Shown: piece by piece, positions 32,278-44,700 of the stretch
Layout: the number at the start of each line of letters is the position of its first letter
Numbering within the stretch: position 1 is the stretch's first letter
Assembly (NCBI GenBank): GCA_017893485.1
Contig: CM030364.1
Coordinates: 40,155,825 to 40,219,824, forward strand
Direction: 5' to 3'
DNA: 64,000 bases
DNA from: Hemerocallis citrina
Taxonomy: Eukaryota; Streptophyta; Magnoliopsida; Asparagales; Asphodelaceae
Notes under the pieces: model-generated
The model's input: the letters and a program-made list of their open reading frames with translations, nothing else
Told to the model about the DNA's origin: nothing
Databases searched by the model: none
Position numbers and translations under genes: made by a program

Positions 32278-32849
32278 TGTTGCTGCTGATTTTGGAGTAG
32301 GAGCAAATAGATGAATTTGTGAATTCTTGAGAATACAAATAAGGCAAACCTGTTGACCTTCACCAACGTGTTGACTTGTTTCTTGCTGCTGCACCTGCAA
32401 AAAGTGCAATACACCAGGATGGATCCCGGCGACGCACCCTCCGACGCTCTTGTCAGTAATCAGAAAGATTATGAAAGAGCTTTATTTAGAAAAATATTCA
32501 TTACCTTCTTATGGTGGGGGGAGAGGGGTTTTTATAATCGCCTTAGGGATCCGTTTCGAGATAAGAACAAATCTCTACTTCCCGGTGTGAATGGATAGAA
32601 GTGGTTAAAACCACCTCTTAGGGATAATTATGAATCGAAACTCTTCTTTATCCTTCTAAAATGGTTTGTAACGGGTTGGGACCCATACCCAGTAGGACAG
32701 ATCCGTTTATGGGTTATTGGGCTTTGAAAAAAGACCCAGTTCCCATTTCGGACCCATTTGTAGGTGAAATTACCGTTTTACCCCTGAGAGCTTTAAGATT
32801 TGCGCCTGATTTGAACGGTCCTAATTTAATCCTATTTTTAGACATATCA
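32278..32849 (-). repeat. 3' LTR of the gag-only element
   Basis: 572 bp, starting TGTTGCTGCTG and ending GACATATCA on the plus strand. It matches 37997-38580 along its length. Confidence 0.85.
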
Positions 32850-32850
32850 C

Positions 32851-32868
32851 GAGCCCCTCACTCCTGAA
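32851..32868 (-). other. Polypurine-like tract of the gag-only element
   Basis: The minus strand reads AGGAGTGAGGGGCTCG next to the LTR start TGATATG. Confidence 0.45.
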
Positions 32869-32869
32869 G

Positions 32870-34420
32870 ACCGAGTTTAACAGCCTTTGAAGAATAGTTT
32901 TGTTGTTCTAATGGCGTACGGAATTTTATCGGAGTTCTTAAGGAAGTTTGGATCTTGCTCGAGGTATAATGGTGTCAATCTGAGCTTGTAAAATGCCCAA
33001 AATTATTTTCAGATTTTCTTGGATTTTTTGTGATTTTTCCAGATTTTTCTAAAATTTTTCGAATTTCTTATTCAATTTCCGAATTTAAATAATTAATTTT
33101 CAAAAATATTAATTAATTATTCTAATTTAATTATTATATTTTTAGAATTTTAAAATTATTTTTTGAATTAATAATTATTTTTAGAATTTTTTAATTAACT
33201 TTTTCCGATTTTTAAATACTTTTTCGGATTTTTTAAATAATTAATTTGATTAAATAAATTAATTAATTAATACCTGATGACGTGGCACGATCCTGTGCGT
33301 CGATCACGATCAAGCGAACGAGCATCGGGAGGAGGCCATTTTTTATCTCTAATGTGAGGGTCGGTGGCAAGAATTGTCGGCAAGCGTTGACTTAGTCAAC
33401 GTCCGAACCCACCCCTTTTTTTCTTTCTTTCTTTCTCCCGCCCTGTTCCTCCTTCTTCCCTTTTTCTTCGATGCTTCTGTGGAGAGTAAAGCTCGCGGAG
33501 TTCGTGCGAGGGAAGCTCGACGTCGGCGCTCATGAAGGAGCTCGACGTCGGTGAGGAGAAGCATGGAGTTGAAGGAGCTCAACGTCAGAGCTTGTGATGG
33601 GGAGTTGGTGAGGTTGACGATGGAGGAGGGGAGCTCGAGCTTCGGCAAGGAGAAGAACTCGATGAGTGGAGCTCGACGATGGGTTTTGTAGCTCAGGATG
33701 GGGAGCTCGAGCTTCGGCGAGGAGAAGAACTTGATGAGTGGAGCTCGACGATGGGTTTTGGAGCTCAGGATGGGAGCTCGGCGACGACTGAGGTTGGAGC
33801 TCGGTGCTCAGAGACGATGGGAGATTTTCTCTCATTTGGACTCCGGTGCCACGAATGCTCAGATCGAGGCGGCGAGCCTCGCGGCATCGGCGAAGGAGGG
33901 GAGGAGGAGAGGAGCTCGATAGTTCGGCAATGGAGGTGATGTTGAGTTCGAAAGCTCAATCGAGATGAGCTCGGAACATGGCAAATGGAAGAGCTCGGCG
34001 TGGAGCTCAATTGCTTGAGCTGGTCGAGGTAGAGGAGAGCTCGGCGGAACTCGTTTGAGGGGGAGACTCGGCAGAGCTCGATGGAGGCGAGGCCATGGCG
34101 GAGAGTTCGGAGCTCTGTGGTGTTTGACGTTTGGAGGAGGCTCGTCGAAACCATGGTGGAGCCGGAGCTCGGTACTTGGGCATCGACGGAGAGTCCGGTC
34201 GGGAAGGAGATGGGGTCGACCGCTTTGGAGGAGAAGTTGGATTTTTTTTTCTGTTTGGTTTTTGGCGGGAGAGTGGAGAAGAAGGGGGTTGACGGGTTTG
34301 GGTCCTATAACGGGTCCAAACCGACCTGTTAACCCCTTAGTTTATTTCCCCGCTTTTTTTGCTTGATTGCTTGTATCTGAGCCACAGATCGTGTTTGAGC
34401 ACGAATTTTGAGGCAAAATT
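32870..34420 (-). other. Non-coding interior of the gag-only element
   Basis: AT-rich at 32990-33280, then GC-rich with many GAGCTCG motifs (33480-34230). A ~65-bp unit with GAGCTCGAGCTTCGGC...GATGGGTTTTG repeats at about 33630-33790. Reading frames here are low-complexity and I do not call them genes. Confidence 0.5.
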
Positions 34421-34424
34421 TTTC

Positions 34425-34660
34425 TCCAATTTGAGGGTCGGTGGCAAGAGCGCTCGGATTGCATTTCCGAACCAGGAGAGGCTTCGGCAGCTTGACACAT
34501 GGCGGTCAACGGTTGACCTTTGACTTTTTTGATAAATTTTTCTCTCGTTTCAGGGTCTGTGGCAAAAACGCTCGGATTGCATTTCCGAATCAGGAGAGGA
34601 CTTCGGCTTCCTGACACATGGCAGTCAATAGTTGACCGCTGACTTTCTCTTTTTGCTTTA
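34425..34660 (-). repeat. Two ~120-bp repeat units
   Basis: Each contains GGCAAGAGCGCTCGGATTGC or a close relative, then CCGAA(C/T)CAGGAGAGG and GACACATGGC. Confidence 0.75.
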
Positions 34661-34708
34661 ATCACCACTATTGATCTTGATTTGAGTGCGGATCTTGAGG
34701 CAGATTAT

Positions 34709-35036
34709 TTATCCAATTTGAGCTTCGGTGGCAAGAGCGCTCGGCACTTATTGCCAAAGTCCAGGAAAGTTTTTTCTCGCATTTGGACGTCGGTGGCAAG
34801 AATGCTCGGCACACGTTGCCGAAGTCTAGGAGGGCTTTTCTCGCATTTGGACGTCGGTGGTAAGAGTGCTCGGCACACGTTGCCGAAGTCCAGGAGAGCT
34901 TTTTTCTCGCATTTGGACGTCGGTGGCAAGAGTGCTCGGCACACATTGCCGAAGTCCAGGAGATTTTTTTCTCGCATTTGGATGTCGGTGGCAAGAGTGC
35001 TCGGCACACGTTGCCGAAGTCTAGGAGAGTTCTTCC
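34709..35036 (-). repeat. Tandem array, ~65-bp unit, about five copies
   Basis: The unit TCTCGCATTTGGACGTCGG followed by TGGCAAGAGTGCTCGGCACA and TTGCCGAAGTC(C/T)AGGAG repeats with few differences. The core GGCAAGAGCGCTCGG links it to the neighbouring 120-bp units. Confidence 0.9.
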
Positions 35037-35199
35037 GCACTTGTATTGTAACCGACGTTCCCAGTGCTACGGTGGTCAGATCGGGGCATGTGACCCCTTG
35101 TTTTGAAGCTATCTCGAAGATCTACAAGTTCTCTTCAGAAATGAGTTGGAGAATCATCCTTCTCCATGGTCAAGATAGTCCCGGAACATCTTCATCTTC

Positions 35200-35660
35200 A
35201 CGAAGTTGAGAAGAGCTTTGCATGGCTCTAGGGGAAGTTCGTTCTTGGAAGACTAGTTTGAGGAGCAACCCTAGGGGAGAATCGTGCTCTGAACTCGTTG
35301 TGAAGAGGTCCGCTCTAGGAGAGAGCGAAGCGAAGAGCTTGGCTCTAGGAGAGAGCCGTTTGGGAGACAAGTTTGAGGAGCAACTCTAGGGGAGAGTTTT
35401 AGCTCTGAACTTACTGAGAAGAGGTTCGCTCTGGGAGCGAGCGGAGCAAAGAGCTTGGCTCTAGGAGAGAGCTGTTTGGGAGACAAGTTTGAGGAGCAAC
35501 TCTAGGGGAGAGTTTTAACTCCGAACTCATTGAGAAGAGGTCCGCTCTGGGAACGAGCGAAGCGAAGAGCTTGGCTCTAGGAGAGAGTCGTTTGGGAAAC
35601 AAGTTTGAGGAGCAACTCTAGGGAAGAGTTTTAGCTCTGAACTTGCAGAGAAGAGGTTCA
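35200..35660 (-). repeat. Tandem array, ~117-bp unit, about four copies
   Basis: Copies of AGAGCTTGGCTCTAGGAGAG, GACAAGTTTGAGGAGCAAC and GAAGAGGT(C/T)CGCTC in fixed order. Confidence 0.9.
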
Positions 35661-35880
35661 ACAGTTATGGGAGCAATTCTGAATGGTGAGCTGCCCCGCA
35701 CTTGCTTGTTTGTAAGCGGCTAAGGCAATATCGAACCAAGTGTTGGACTCCGAATTTGTTGTTAAGAGAGTTAACGAGTTGTAGGAGCAATTCCGAATGG
35801 TGAGCTGTCCCGCACTTGCTTGTTTGCAAGCGGCTAAGGCAACGTCGAACCAAGTGTTAGACTCTGAACTCGTCTTTTGA
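35660..35880 (-). repeat. Tandem array, ~111-bp unit, two copies
   Basis: GGAGCAATTC(C/T)GAATGGTGAG, CCGCACTTGCTTGTTTG and TCGAACCAAGTGTT repeat once, with a partial third start near 35895. Confidence 0.85.
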
Positions 35881-36110
35881 GCTTAGTAAGTTGTGGGAGT
35901 AGCCCTGTAGGACAAGCTGGACTCCGAACTTACCGTTTAGCGAGTCGTAGAAGTGACTCGAGGAAGTAGAAATGAATTAAGTGCAATAATAGACAAAAGT
36001 TTAAGTTTTATTAAAATAAACTAAATGGCCGCTTCGATGGGGCGAACCATTATTACATGCTGTTGGGCAGGTTACAAGCATCGGCCTTATTGAAAACCAA
36101 GATCCTACTT

Positions 36111-37926
36111 CTACGATAGGGTGAAGGCTGCTTGGGAGGAGTTAGGTTCTCCCCCCATTGGACCTCCTTGGTTGAGGTGGAGGACGGCCCCAGGTTCGGA
36201 ATCTTGGAACTCGACGGACCTCTCTGTTCGCTTGTAGGCTCCTCGGGCTAGAAGGTCGGCCCTGTCTCTTCGGACGAACTTGTTCAGGTGTCCCTGCTGT
36301 ATGAGTTCTTCGATCTCCTCTTTGAGAGTCTGACAATCATCTGTGTCGTGGCCGTGGTCCCTATAAAAGCGGCACCACTTATTCTTGTTTCTTTTCTTGC
36401 TAGGGGTATTCATTCTAGGAGGAGCGCGGAGTAGCCCTTTCTTGTCCACCTCCATAAGGACTGCTGATATACTAGCATTGAGGGTAGTGAACTTCTCAAA
36501 ACGAGGAGCTGGGCGGCGTTGGCCATTGTCGTCCCTCTGGAGTTTCTGGGACCCTTCTTCGCCCATATTCTTCCGTTTGTTTCCGGAAGATGGTTCCTCG
36601 AGAGTGGGGTGGTTGAGAGCCTCTTCCACTCGGATGTACTTCTCACTCCTAAGCACGAGTTCTGAGAAGTCTCGAGGAGGCTTCTTGGCAAGGGACGCCT
36701 TGAGATCGGCGTTAGTGACGTTGTACCCGAATGCCGCAGAGGCTATGGATTGATTGAGGGAGTCAATAGACCGGGCTTTGTCGGTGAAGTACCAAACGTA
36801 ATCTCTTAGGCGTTCACCCTTTCTTTGGTTGAGGGTCACCAAAGATACACTTGTTTTCTCGGCTCGGCAACTACTCATGAAATGAGTAAGGAAGAGCCCT
36901 TCGAACTGATCGAATAAGAAGATGGAGGCTGGGGCGAGTCGAGAGTACCATTCTTTCACTGGCCCCTTCAGCGTGGTAAGGAAGGTCTTGCAAAGGAGTG
37001 CATCCGAAGCCTGGTGGATCATCATGAGAGTTTTAAAACTCTCGATGTGGTCGGCGGGGTTCGACTCTCCGTTGTATGACTCAAAGTTAGGGGGCATGAA
37101 GTTTTGCAGGACCGGGGCTTCCATGATGGCTCGAAGAACGATGGCCTGCTCGGGCAGAAATTCCTCGCCCGTTGTTCCTCTTCTCTGTCAAGTCGGCCAA
37201 GGCACCGCTTCATCTCGTGGAGACAGCAATAGACCGAGTCTTCCCTCCGGTCATATCCTGCCAAGCCCCTAGACTCTTTCCTATGTGAAAGGCGGCTAGG
37301 AGTGCGGTGGTGATGACTTGGGGCAGGTTGAGGACTATGTGCCCATTGCTCGTGGTTGGGAGCGACATTAAGGACCCGCAGAACGGCCTCTTGAAAACTT
37401 TGTAACTCTGCCCTTGTGATTGGTGCCTCTTTAGCTTGGCGGTCCCTATGTGTGGCTCAGTTTACTGGAGTATGACTTCTCCGCCAATGGCATTGAGAGG
37501 ACTCTCTTCGCCTCCTCGGGGGAGGGGATCTTTTGGTCCTCGTCTGCGGGGGGTCCGGACTCTCGAGACCCCTGGGTTCTCAGGTTGATGAACTCCTCCA
37601 AGGACTCATCATCCATTTAAGCGAGTTCGGAGGTCGACTCCCTTTTGCCAGTTGACAATCACTTGACGGAGATCCTGCTCATGAGGGCTTTAAGAAGCCA
37701 TAGAGTCAACTAGAGGATTGTGGACCGCGACATGGTCTTGAGGAGGATGCTGCTTTGGACGACTCCGACGAGAGCCCCCCCGGGCAGCCCCCTGAGACCC
37801 TGGAGGGGCCTGTTGAGGAGGAGGCTGTTGAGGAAGAACACCTTGAGCTGGAGGAGGAGGAGGAGGAGGAAGATGAGTGGTTATTCGGCTGGAGACCGCT
37901 GCCTTCCCCTTCTCTTTTCGATGCAT
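36111..37926 (-). pseudogene. Tat-type gag of the gag-only element
   Basis: The N-terminal frame starts at ATG 37926 (MHRKEKGKAAV) with a proline/glutamine-rich stretch, then hits a stop at 37690 and frame changes up to about 37130. The core reads through from 37124: PADHIESFKTLMMIHQASD, LKGPVKEWYSRL, DLKASLAKKPPRDFSELV and KYIRVEEAL. A C-terminal CRFYRDHGHDTDDC motif resembles the Cys/His box of Tat/Athila Gag. The frame ends at 36111. No protease or polymerase follows. It would bind RNA and build particles if intact. Damage is limited to the N-terminal third. Confidence 0.8.
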
Positions 37927-37976
37927 TGCTTGAAACTAATCTCGCTAATGAAGTTAGGTTGGATTGCTTTTTTGCT

Positions 37977-37993
37977 TCCCACAGACGGCATCA
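37977..37993 (-). other. Primer-site-like sequence of the gag-only element
   Basis: The minus strand reads TGATGCCGTCTGTGGGA just inside the LTR. It resembles the TGGCGCCGTCTGTGGGA type common next to plant Tat LTRs, with two changes. Confidence 0.5.
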
Positions 37994-37996
37994 ATC

Positions 37997-38580
37997 TGTT
38001 GCTGCTGATTTTGGTGTTGGTGCAAACAGATGAATTTGTGGATTCTTGAGAATACGAATAAGGCAAACCTATTGACCTGTTGACCTTCACCAACATGTTG
38101 ACTTATTTCTTGCTGCTGCCGCGGACCTGCAAAAGTGCAATACACCTGGATGGATCCCGGCGACGCATCCTCCGACACTCTTGTCAGTAATCAGGAAGAT
38201 TATGAAAGAGCTTTATGTAGAAAAATATTCATTACCTTCTTATGGTGGGGGGAGAAGGGTTTTTATAGTCGCCTTAGGGATGCGTTTCGAGATAAGAACA
38301 AATCTCTACTTCCCGGTGTGAATGGATAGAAGTGGTTAAAACCACCTCTTAGGGATAATTATGAATCGAAACTCTTCTTTATCCTTCTGAAATGGTTTGT
38401 AACGGGTTGGGACCCGTACCCAGTAGGACAGATCTATTTATGGGTTATTGGGCTTTGAAGAAAGACCCAGTTCCCATTTCGGACTCGTTTGTAGGTGAAA
38501 TTACTGTTTTACCCCTGAGAGCTTTAATATTCACGCCCGATTTGAATGGTCCTGATTTAATCCTATTTTTATCCATATCA
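37997..38580 (-). repeat. 5' LTR of the gag-only element
   Basis: 584 bp, TG...CA ends, repeats 32278-32849. A TTTTT flank follows at 38581. Confidence 0.85.
38261..38267 (-). promoter_or_regulatory. TATA box of the gag-only element LTR
   Basis: The minus strand reads GACTATAAAAACCC. The left LTR has TTATAAAAACCC at the matching place. Confidence 0.6.
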
Positions 38581-38585
38581 TTTTT

Positions 38586-38783
38586 TAAACACCAAATCAA
38601 CACATATGTTGCACGTACAATTCCAATTATACTTATGAACATGTGCATTGCACGTACAAATCGTAACTTTTTCTTAATTACGTGCAATGCACGTCTAACT
38701 CAAAAACTATTTCTTAACGTATATCGCACGTGAAAATCCTTCAACTCTTATGAAAATGTGCATTGCACGTGAAAAATACTAGT
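38586..38783 (+). mobile_element. Helitron 3' end
   Basis: Several short GC hairpins (GTGCATTGCAC, GTGCAATGCAC) lead to AAAAATACTAGT at 38772-38783. A hairpin a few bases before CTAG at the end is the Helitron 3' signature. The 5' part was not found and may have been disrupted by the adjacent LTR element. Confidence 0.45.
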
Positions 38784-38994
38784 TTCTTCAAATTGAATCA
38801 ATTCATATTCTCTTGGATGCAACCCAAATATAAAGAGAAAACTATAAATTTAACCCGGAATTTGGTTTTTGAATGTGTATGTTAAACTCCTTTGTTTTCT
38901 TATAAAATTTAGGTTTAAAGTAACAAGTGTAGATAATACTATATTTAAACTTCAAGTATTCATGTCATCACCCAAGTATTGAAAAAAAATAAAA
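38784..38994. other. Unassigned AT-rich spacer
   Basis: No gene or repeat recognised, apart from the A8TA4 run at its end that may be one copy of the LINE target duplication. Confidence 0.4.
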
Positions 38995-39072
38995 ATGAGG
39001 AACATCAATGTTTTCTGACATGCTAAAGGTTAGGGGGGTATAGTATTTTTACTGGGATTAGAAAAAAGGTTT

Positions 39073-41741
39073 TTGTCATCTTCATCATCATCTTCGTCTC
39101 CCTCTCTCCTCCACTCTCCTTTGGCTGTTGAACTTTCCCCTTATGCTCTCCACCTTCTTTCCTCTCGCTTCTCACGTGATATCCTCTCCTCGTGCACCTC
39201 ACGTGCTTCTTGGGAACAGAACCTAAGAAGTAATGATGTTCTGGTGACGCGTGGGGAACAGAACCCTAGGCATGCATCGCATCACAAGGCCCTTCGTGCC
39301 AATTCTGAGGTCAGAAACGCTTCGTTTCTTGAAGCTTCGCCTGGAAAAAATTGGGTGGAGATTTTCAAAAAGGACCTCAACAACCAATCTTTTTCTTTTG
39401 ATCGTCCGGGTATAAAACCCAAGCTTTCATCTTCTTGCGGTTTCTATTCTTCTAAGAGGGTTTCAAGAAAATTCTCTTTCCCCTCTTCTACCTTTTCTCC
39501 GCCTTTCCGGTGCTTTCAGTGTTTAGAAAAAGGCCATTTGAAAAAGGAGTGTCGTAACATGATCATCTGTCACTCTTGCGGGGGGAAAGGGCATCACCAA
39601 AACATTTGCCCCTCTCGTAAGTTTGGTAATGCTAGATGGAGAGCTGGGGGTGGTCGATCTGGCTTTAGTGGTGGTCGTTTTGTTCATAGTGGTGGTAGAG
39701 TGGGTCCTGGAGGAGGACAGGGTTCTAGAAGCAGTCAGGATCCTTCATCTGATTCTAATTCTTCGGCGGCCAATCTTCTTGATCTTAAGGTCGTGGAGAC
39801 TGCTTCTATTGTTGCTAAAGCATGGGATAATAGGCCGGTATCAGGTAGTAGTCTCTTGGGTCCTCCTCCTTCTCTATCTGGGTCTGACCCTCCTTCTTGT
39901 GGTCCTTCTCTTTCTGGTCCTTCTCTTTCTGGTTCCTTCTCTGCTTCTGGGTTTTCTCCTTCGGGGACCGGTATTTCTCATCCTTCCCACTCTAATCTCA
40001 TTAGTGAGTCCAAGGTTAAGGTCTATTGTGAACTTTCCTAGGAAATGAAGGATAGATGTCTTCTCTTAAACACGGAGGGTGTTATTTCTGTCAAATCTGG
40101 TTCTATTACTGCCCCTAACTTAGCTAATTTTCTTGATGCTCGTTTTCAAATCCCTGGTTTGGATTGGGGTCTTTGGATGCTTCCTAATGGGGACTTTATT
40201 TGTAAATGTCCTAACATCAAATGTTTAGAAAATCTTAAAGGGCAAGATCTTAGGTTTGGGAGAGCTACCTTTTCGGTTAAAAACTGACCTCAATATGGTA
40301 TTTCTAACCGTTCCCTTGGGCTTGTGAAGACCAGAGCCATTTTATCTGGGATTCCTCCTTATTGTGAGTCTTTCTCTTCGTTTAGCCATGTCTCTAGATG
40401 TATTGGTAACTTCGTTGGTTTCTTTGCTAAGAACAGGCTTAGCAATGGTCATCTTGAAGTGATTGTTGATTTTCTTAGATGCCCCTCTGCTCCTCTGATC
40501 TTTGATTATATCTTGTGGGTTGGACTCATGCCTTTAAAATTGTTGTTACCTATCCTGACTCCCTTTCTCATAATATGAATCTCTCTTCATCTTCAGTTCC
40601 TGTGCAAGGAGATGTTGTCAATGAAAAATGGGATTCTTGGGGTGCCTCTAAGACCTAAGGGCTTTCTTCTTCTTCCCTGGTCCCCACATTGCCTACTAAG
40701 TCTGATAATGTCCAGGGAGGTAAGGGTAAAACGACTTCCTCCACTTGGATTAGGAAGATTTCTCCTGTACAAGGGGAGGCTGTTGTTAAGGATACTCCCT
40801 TTGAATCACTTACTTTGGCTCCTGCTATTGACCTCAATTTGTCTTATCCCTCTACTGCTCATGTGTCTCCTTCCCTTTCTGAGGTGTTGTCTCTGGTGGA
40901 TAAAGTCCTGGTTGATAACTCTGATAGTGGCTTAGATTTGTTGTCCTTGGATTCTCAGTTGAACTCTATACTTGTTCTCAAATAAAATCTCCCTTTGGGT
41001 ACTATCTGAAAAGATCTTCTGCATTCTCTGGTGTTTGGCTGTTCCCCTACCTTTGCTACTGATTGCTTTTTCAATAACTTTCTCTTTAGTCCCAGTTTTT
41101 ACCTCCCCTCTTTTACTTTAGATGGTCCTTCTTGTTCTTCTTACAATATCTTGAGTAATTTCACTTCTGAATGGTCTTCTGATCTTACCGCTGGTTCTGA
41201 AGTTTCTCCTTCTTTCTGTGATACTTTGTGTGTCTCTGATCATGTTGCTGATCCTTTTGCTGATACCTTGGATGATACCCTTATCCTTTTGGTTATTTGT
41301 TATCCTGACTCTTATCCTTCTGAGTGTGCTGATTCCACTGTACTTTAGAAATGTGTTGGGCCTTGCTCTAAGGTTTATAAGAAAAGGAAACATTCTTCTG
41401 TGCACTATGGTCCCCTTAGAAGGAGCCTTAGAGTGGAACAGAGGCAAGATGGTGGTCAACCGATTCTTGAAAAGGCAGCTCTAATTGCTCAAATCAGAAA
41501 TTTGGAAATTCCTGCTCCAGAGATCCCATCTCCTGTGGAAGGGACCTATCTTGGCTCTATTTTTAGATGTCATTTTGATTCCTTTTCTTCAGACTATTTA
41601 GATAATTTTACAACTAGTTCAGGTTTGTTAAATATTGCCCCTGAGGACTTAAACAAAATTGTTGCTCTGGAATTGAGCAGAGGGGGGGTGCCCATTGTAT
41701 ACTATGATTATATCAACCTGGAACATCAGAGGGTTAAGTAG
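39073..41741 (+). pseudogene. ORF1 of LINE-A
   Basis: ORF1 proteins of plant L1s bind the element RNA. The serine-rich N-terminus has no clear ATG in the open frame. Two CCHC knuckles follow: CFQCLEKGHLKKEC and CHSCGGKGHHQNIC, then a Gly/Arg-rich and Ser/Pro-rich linker. TAG at 40039 and TGA at 40285 interrupt one frame that otherwise continues into a region alike to LINE-B ORF1 (SGIPPYCESFSSFSHVSRCI). Past 40578 the reading switches frame several times. The end overlaps the ORF2 start, since the normal stop has become a Tyr codon. Confidence 0.7.
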
Positions 41742-44700
41742 TGAGGAAAAGAGATTGGCTGTTTTTGATTTTATTATTTCTTTGCACTGTGATATTATTG
41801 CTATTCAAGAATCTAAGTTACCTTCTCCTTCTCCTTCTTTATTAAGATCATTAGGTGGTTCTATCATTACTGAGTGGATTTCTTTAAATTCTGATGGTGC
41901 TTCTGGTGGTATGCTTATTGGTTTTAAGGACCACATGTTCAAATGTACTAAAGTTTTTAAAAAGAAATTTTTTCTTGCTGTGGAATTGGAGTGTTTTACC
42001 TTTAATTGCTCTCTCCTTTTCATCTCTGTTTATGGACCTTATATTCAATCCCTTAAGGATGAGTTTTGGAGTGAATTCTTACAGTGGCAATCTTTTATTA
42101 ATGGTTTGGTCATCTTTGGGGGTGATTTCAATGCTGTTCATTTTCTTTATGAAAGAAGTGGCTTCTCTTACAATAGATTAGATTCGGATAATTTCAATAA
42201 TGTTATTAATAACCTTAATCTTGTGGATTATCCTATTTTAGGGAGACAGTTCACTTGGTCTAATAAGAGATTAATCCCTAGTTTTGCTAAACTCAATAGA
42301 TTTCTTGTATCTTGTGATTGGAATGCTTACTTCCCTTTATCTTATGTCCATGCTGCCTCTAATATTATTTCTGATCATGTGCCTCTTATCCTTTCTTCTT
42401 CCTCCCCTTCTCCTAAACCTCCAAATTTTAAATTTGAGAAATTCTGGTTAGAAGATCCTCCCTTCTTCCCTATGATCTCTTCTTGTTTAAATTCTGTCAA
42501 TATTCATGCTCATGCTGGTCTCAGAAGACTTCTTGCGAAATTTAGAAATATTAAGAATGGTTGTAAACTTTGGGTTAATATAGATTTGGCCCTATGAAAG
42601 ATAGGAAACTTTTGTTGAAAAAGAAGATAGACTCTTTGGATGCTCTTGAGGAACAGAATCCTCTCTCTGTCTGATAGATGCTTAAGATCTGATTGTCAAA
42701 AGAAATATCTTCATCTGTTGGAATTAGACAAAATTAGATGGTTTCAAAGAGCTAAAGTTAAATGGCTTACTTGGGGTGATGGTAATACTAGATTCTTTCA
42801 TAAGTACGCTTCTCATAGGAAAAGATTAAATCATATTCTTTCTATTCATACTAATGGGGGCTTCACTTCTGATCCTTCACTAATTCATCAAGAGTTTTTC
42901 AACTTTTATAAAAACCTTATGGGGAATCCTGATGAAACTTTCTTAGATATTAATTGGAATCAGCTTTACCCCCCTTCTAATAGAGTCAATCTGGACTGCT
43001 TAGAAGCTCCTTTTTCTGAGGATAAAATTTTTGAAGCCATCTGTGGACTTCCTCTTGATGCTGCTCCTGGCCCTGATGGTATCCCTACTTTCTGTTATGA
43101 GATTTTTTGGAATGATTTTAAAGAGGATATTGTTGGTGTTTTTCAAGAATTATTTGATAACTCTCTTGACTTTTCTAGAATCAATTATGCTCATATTATT
43201 CTCATTCCTAAATGTCCTGGGGCTAATAAAGTTTCCCAATTCAGGCCTATTAGTCTTCTCAATGTTATTTTTAAAATAATTATGAAAGTCTTAGCCAATA
43301 GACTGGCTAAGGTTATTGGTCTTCTTGTTGGCTCTTCTCAATCTGATTTTATTAAAGATAGGTTTATTTTAGATAGTGTTGCTGTGGTTCAAGAAACTAT
43401 TCACTCTATTCACCAAGATCACTCTGAAGGCATTTTACTTAAGCTTGATTTTGAGAAAGCCTATGATAGAGTGAATTGGAACTTCTTAAGGAAGGTATTT
43501 ATTGCTAGAGGTTTTGGTTCTAAATGGATTGATTGGATTTTTAAAAGTCTTTACTCTGGTACTTCTTCTGTTATCATTAACAATTCTGAGGGGAAGAAAT
43601 TTTTATGCAAAAGAGGTCTTAGGCAGGGTGATCCTATCTGCCCTCTTTTATTTGTCCTTGTAGCTGATGTCTTCAACTGTATGCTCTCTAATGCTTGGGA
43701 TAATGGTTATATTCAAGGTGTTGGAGGTTTCCCCTCGTTCAGAGGCATTCTTAACTTGCAGTATGCTGATGACACTATTTTGTTTTCTTCTTGTGACGAC
43801 ATTACGCTTAGGAATCTCAAATTCCTACTTTATTGCTTTGAAAGTGTTTCTGGTATGAAAATTAACTTCTCCAAATCTTCTTGTATGTGGATAGGGGGTG
43901 ATGTTAGTAGACAAGAAGATATTTCTGCTTTCTTTAATTGTCCTAAGGGTTCTTTTCCCCTTAATTATTTGGGTATCCCTTTGAGAATTGGCAAACTTCA
44001 CAAATCAAATTGGTTTCCTGTTATTGATAAAGTTGAAAAAAGGCTCAACAGTTGGTCTGGTAGATCTCTTTCTAGAGTTGGTAGACTTATTCTTATTAAC
44101 TTTATCATTTCAAGTATTCCTTTATATCTCATGTCCTTCTTTATATTCCTGTGTGGGTTGTCAAGAAGATTGATCTTCTGAGAAGGAGATTTTTTTGGGT
44201 TGGCTCTTCTATTCAGTCTTATCAAGGGAGATATCTTATGAACTGGTCTAGAGTGTGTAAACATAAATCTGAAGGTGGTTTAGGGGTTATTATTAACCTT
44301 CGTAATCAAAACATTGCCCTTCTTGGTAAATGGCTTTGCTATTGTTTTAACTTTGAGGATAAAGTGTGGATTAGAATTATTAAAAGGAAGTATTTTCGTA
44401 GAAGATGCTTTAGTGACTTTCCTCCTCTCCCTTCTTCTGTTGGCTCTTCATTTTGGAAAGGAATTTGGAAAGCATCAGCTCCCTTTAAGTGTGGTCTTCA
44501 AAAGATTTATGGGGATGGCAAGAATGTTCGTTTTTGGATTGATATCTAGATTGGAAACTGTAGCTTATCCTTCTACTTCCCTAATCTTTTTAAAATTGCA
44601 AGTCTTCCTAATGCTCCTGTCTTCTCTCTATATTCTACTAATAGATATGGTAAAGTTTGGAATATGGTTTTCGTAGAACTCTTTCTCTTCAACAATCTCA

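Larger units (their letters stand above)
32278..38580 (-). mobile_element. Gag-only LTR element (TR-GAG type, Tat-like gag)
   Basis: Direct repeats 32278-32849 and 37997-38580 have TG...CA ends and are flanked by TTTTT on both outer sides. Read on the minus strand, the order is LTR with TATA box, primer-site-like sequence, broken gag, no pol, ~3 kb of tandem repeats, purine-rich tract, LTR. This fits nonautonomous gag-only elements, or a Tat-lineage element that lost pol. The poly-T duplication is low-information. Confidence 0.8.

Noticed and set aside
32353..32598. 81-codon frame repeated at 38135-38329
   Set aside because: It lies inside the paired LTRs and is repeated only because the LTR is. 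No family resemblance.
33349..34366. Several 60-130 codon frames on both strands
   Set aside because: GAGCTCG-rich repetitive DNA inside the gag-only element. No domain, and frames exist in many phases because of composition.
34709..35036. Regular repeats resembling a CRISPR array
   Set aside because: Units are contiguous with no unique spacers, in plant transposon DNA. They are ordinary tandem repeats.
38581..38585. TTTTT as proof of the gag-only element's target duplication
   Set aside because: Five T residues in AT-rich DNA are weak evidence alone. I rely on the paired TG...CA repeats instead.
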